From Acanthochlamys bracteata (Eukaryota; Streptophyta; Magnoliopsida; Pandanales; Velloziaceae): DNA of 64,000 nucleotides. This document shows, piece by piece, positions 61,657 through 64,000 of this stretch. Every line of letters begins with the position of its first letter. Positions within the stretch are counted from its first letter, which is position 1. The notes below the pieces were generated by a model. That model ran no database searches, was not told the DNA's origin, and worked only from the letters and a program-made list of their open reading frames with translations. The position numbers and the translations under genes were made by a program. The stretch lies in NCBI GenBank assembly GCA_019914995.1, contig CM034134.1, positions 576,145 through 640,144 on the forward strand, in the 5' to 3' direction.

Positions 61657-62592
61657 ATGGATCACCGGCATTGCGCCGATTCCCGGCACAACGTTCGCAG
61701 CAACAACAACCACCAGCAGCACCGTCAACCTTCCTTCTCTTCTTCACTCCTCGACGCAATCTACCGTTCCATCGACGACAACGACTCTGATATTTCTTCC
61801 GGCAGCCGTAAATCTCACCGAAACCCTCCAGATCCTTCACTCTTATCCTACAACAAGGAAGGTTCTGGTCACCGGATAGGTGAATCTAATCGGTTCTTTC
61901 TCAGCTCTACGGTAACAGCACCGAAAGACCGTATCAATGTTTATTATTATAGTTCATCGTCGACGTCTTCGAATAATACTCCGCGAGTGAACGGACCTGC
62001 ACCGAGTTCGAGCTCCTCGGACAGTTCAAGCTTCTGGTCGTCTTCCTCTGATGCTGAATCTGTTCGAGTTCGTGAAGAGAAGAACAGTAAGAAAATTGGT
62101 TCGTTGAAGAATCGATTTAGACCGCCGGTATCTCCTGGTTCGAAACTCGCAGGGTTTCTGAACTCAATCTTCACCGTCGGTGCAACAAAGAAACATAAAA
62201 TCTACCGTGAGGATTCACCGGTTTCGGTCTGCTCGACGCCGTCGAGCTGTTCAAGGTCTTGTCTTAGTAAAACAAATCGATCTACCGGAGAAAAAAGATC
62301 GGTTCGGTTCGGTCCGGTGAGTGTATTGGAACGAACCGGTTCCACCGGTGCAATTAACTCGATTCGGTTTAGTCAACCGGTGGAGAAGAAGAAGGATGGG
62401 TTGAAGAGGGTTGAAGATTTGCTGATGAGCATGGATGATGACGTGGCAAGTGACCTTGATGATGACGTGGCAAGCGATGCCAGCTCGGATTTATTCGAGC
62501 TTGAAAATTTGGAGTACGCCGACGAGCTCCCGGTTTACGAGACGACAAGCCTCGGAACGAATATCGCGATCGCTAAAGGGTTAATTCGGTAA
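61657..62592 (+). CDS. BG1L: BIG GRAIN 1-like protein
   Basis: One intronless frame of 311 residues. Family marks: SLLDAIYRSID near the N-terminus (about residue 30), PPVSPGSKLAGFLNSIF in the middle (about 157-173), SVRFGPVSV, and the C-terminal SSDLFELENLEYADELPVYETTSLGTN. BIG GRAIN 1 of rice is a plasma-membrane-associated plant-specific protein that promotes auxin response and grain size. The molecular activity is unknown. Long Ser and Asn runs lie between the conserved blocks. An acidic stretch has a small internal duplication (DDDVASDLDDDVASD, about residues 262-276). The start is the first ATG, in an A-rich context. Length is in the usual range of about 250-400. No breaks. Confidence 0.88.
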   Translation: MDHRHCADSRHNVRSNNNHQQHRQPSFSSSLLDAIYRSIDDNDSDISSGSRKSHRNPPDPSLLSYNKEGSGHRIGESNRFFLSSTVTAPKDRINVYYYSSSSTSSNNTPRVNGPAPSSSSSDSSSFWSSSSDAESVRVREEKNSKKIGSLKNRFRPPVSPGSKLAGFLNSIFTVGATKKHKIYREDSPVSVCSTPSSCSRSCLSKTNRSTGEKRSVRFGPVSVLERTGSTGAINSIRFSQPVEKKKDGLKRVEDLLMSMDDDVASDLDDDVASDASSDLFELENLEYADELPVYETTSLGTNIAIAKGLIR

Positions 62593-64000
62593 TTTTATAT
62601 AAAAATGTTTTCGTGTTTCCTTTTTCTTTTTTTTGGGGATTTCAGTAGAGAATATTTTTTCTCTTGTTTTTGTGTAACTATGTACGACTTCAATGTAATT
62701 GTTCTCTATTTTATTTTTTCAAATAAATAATAGCAACTTTTTGTTTTTTTTTGGGTGTGAAAATATTTGGCTGAAGTTAAATTGCGACTTTTAATTTACT
62801 GGTTATTTAGAAATTTTAAAAATAGAGTATGAAGTTTACTTCTTTTATATATGTACTTTAAATTCATGGAAAAATCTTATCATCACATTTTCTTCAGAAG
62901 TTATAATTTCAAATATAACTAGAAAATATACACTTTTAATTTTAAAATAAATAACTTATAAATTATTTAAAATTTATTTTTAATAAAATAAAAATTATGA
63001 ATAAAGTAAAACACGCACTTATTCATAAACAATTCATTGTCATGTCAATCTTATGAATCTTTCTGATAGAACTAGTTTTGATATTCTACGCAATGTTTTT
63101 GATATTCAAAACAAAGAATATTTTAGAATTTTTATAATATTTTATAAGTTTTTTAAATTTCAAAATACAAAAGTTTTATATAAAATTTTATTATTACTTA
63201 TTTCTTTAATTATAGAATAAAGTTTATTTTTCAAAAAATTTCTAAAAAATTTTTATTTTAAGAAAATTTATTTCATAAACACTTACAAACATCTCTTAGT
63301 TCAACAACTACCAATTATTATTTGAAAAACCTAATTTTAAATTTCAACACAGACATACTACAAATGGCTAAACACTTGCAAATTCATCACCAAAAAGTCT
63401 ACACTTTAATTTAAAAAAAACAAATATTATACATAATCATTCATTCAAAGATTTAAATTAATCTTATAATTATGGTTGAAAAAGAGCACTAATGGTCAAA
63501 CCCTAACCCTAATAAAGTCATGCCATAATCTTTCTTTTTTTTGTACTAAATAATTTTTATCTAGTGCTTTACTAGTAAAGGCATGTTATAATAATACATA
63601 ATCTTCAAGGTTTTTAAAATTTTTTTAAGATAAATTAGTGGAATCCTACATGCTTAATCTATCCTTATCATTGTATATGATTCCACTTTACCAACCGTGC
63701 GGGTACGATAATTATATTAATCAATTCCATAAGATCTTAATCAGAAAGAACTAAAAGAATTTAAGAGTAGTGCAACTAAGAATCTTTTCATGTGCTTGAG
63801 ATAATTAAATTATTAAAATTGTTTCAGTGGTGCTTTTTAATTCATCAAGTAATCACGTATGTGATTAAATGTCTTTTTTAATTGAATTTTGTAAATATAG
63901 AGTTCGATAAAAAATAAAATTCAATAAAATTAGATAACGATGTGATAACTAAAATATGTAAAAATAAAATTTAGAGTAAAATTTTGAAAAAAATAAATTT
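62593..64000. other. BG1-like 3' flank and AT-rich DNA
   Basis: A putative 3' UTR with AATAAATAATAG near 62722-62733, then AT-rich DNA. A decayed family A-like block lies near 63100-63300. AAACCCTAACCCTAA at 63498-63512 is a lone double telomere-type unit, not an array. No gene seen. Confidence 0.5.

Noticed and set aside
63498-63512. AAACCCTAACCCTAA telomere-like sequence
   Set aside because: Two units only. It is not an interstitial telomere array and is too far from a gene start to be called a telobox element.

Overview
The window is nuclear DNA of a flowering plant, very probably a eudicot. The genes are intron-rich, with AT-rich introns and intergenic DNA, GT-AG splicing, plant-only families (ELF4-like, thermospermine synthase, MSL channel, TRF-like Myb, BIG GRAIN 1-like) and many short DNA transposons. 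There is no sign of bacterial, organellar or viral coding. The species cannot be fixed from the sequence.

Layout, left to right: the 3' end of an ELF4-like clock gene (2-277). AT-rich DNA follows, with a 3.1 kb TTA-flanked transposon (3886-7001) that carries a broken piece of a MUR3-like GT47 glycosyltransferase. The spliceosomal SmG gene (7673-10381) has a large inverted repeat in intron 2 and a MITE in intron 3. Next come an orphan last exon of ribosomal protein S3 (11488-11670), a 12-exon nucleoplasmin-like FKBP of the FKBP53 type (13083-17502), and about 5 kb of AT-rich DNA with a hAT-type element. Thermospermine synthase ACL5 (22773-25336) and RPA1 (27550-30937) follow. PSBX (31303-31668) and a five-exon MSL10-type mechanosensitive channel (32563-35254) are on the minus strand. 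A TRF-like telobox Myb gene with a ten-copy coding repeat (38107-42831) is followed by a TATACTAG-rich minisatellite and a Mutator-type MITE. TFIIE-beta (45204-47703) is on the minus strand. The right third holds a nitrilase/omega-amidase pseudogene (49791-52318), a decayed PPR gene (52868-54163), repeat-rich AT DNA, and an intronless BIG GRAIN 1-like gene (61657-62592).

The genes do not form a pathway. Most are single housekeeping or developmental genes: splicing (SmG), transcription (TFIIE-beta), replication (RPA1), chromatin (FKBP53, TRF-like), light reactions (PSBX), mechanosensing (MSL10), xylem and auxin-linked growth (ACL5, BG1-like). Every spliced CDS given here was joined by hand. 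For each multi-exon gene the exon lengths sum to a multiple of three with continuous phase. Three introns (FKBP53, ACL5, TFIIE-beta) need a GC rather than GT donor.

No wholly new system stands out. The best leads are the repeat-expanded TRF-like protein, the gene fragment inside a PIF/Harbinger-like element, the long hairpin in the SmG intron, and an RPS3 terminal exon that is in phase with SmG exon 3.
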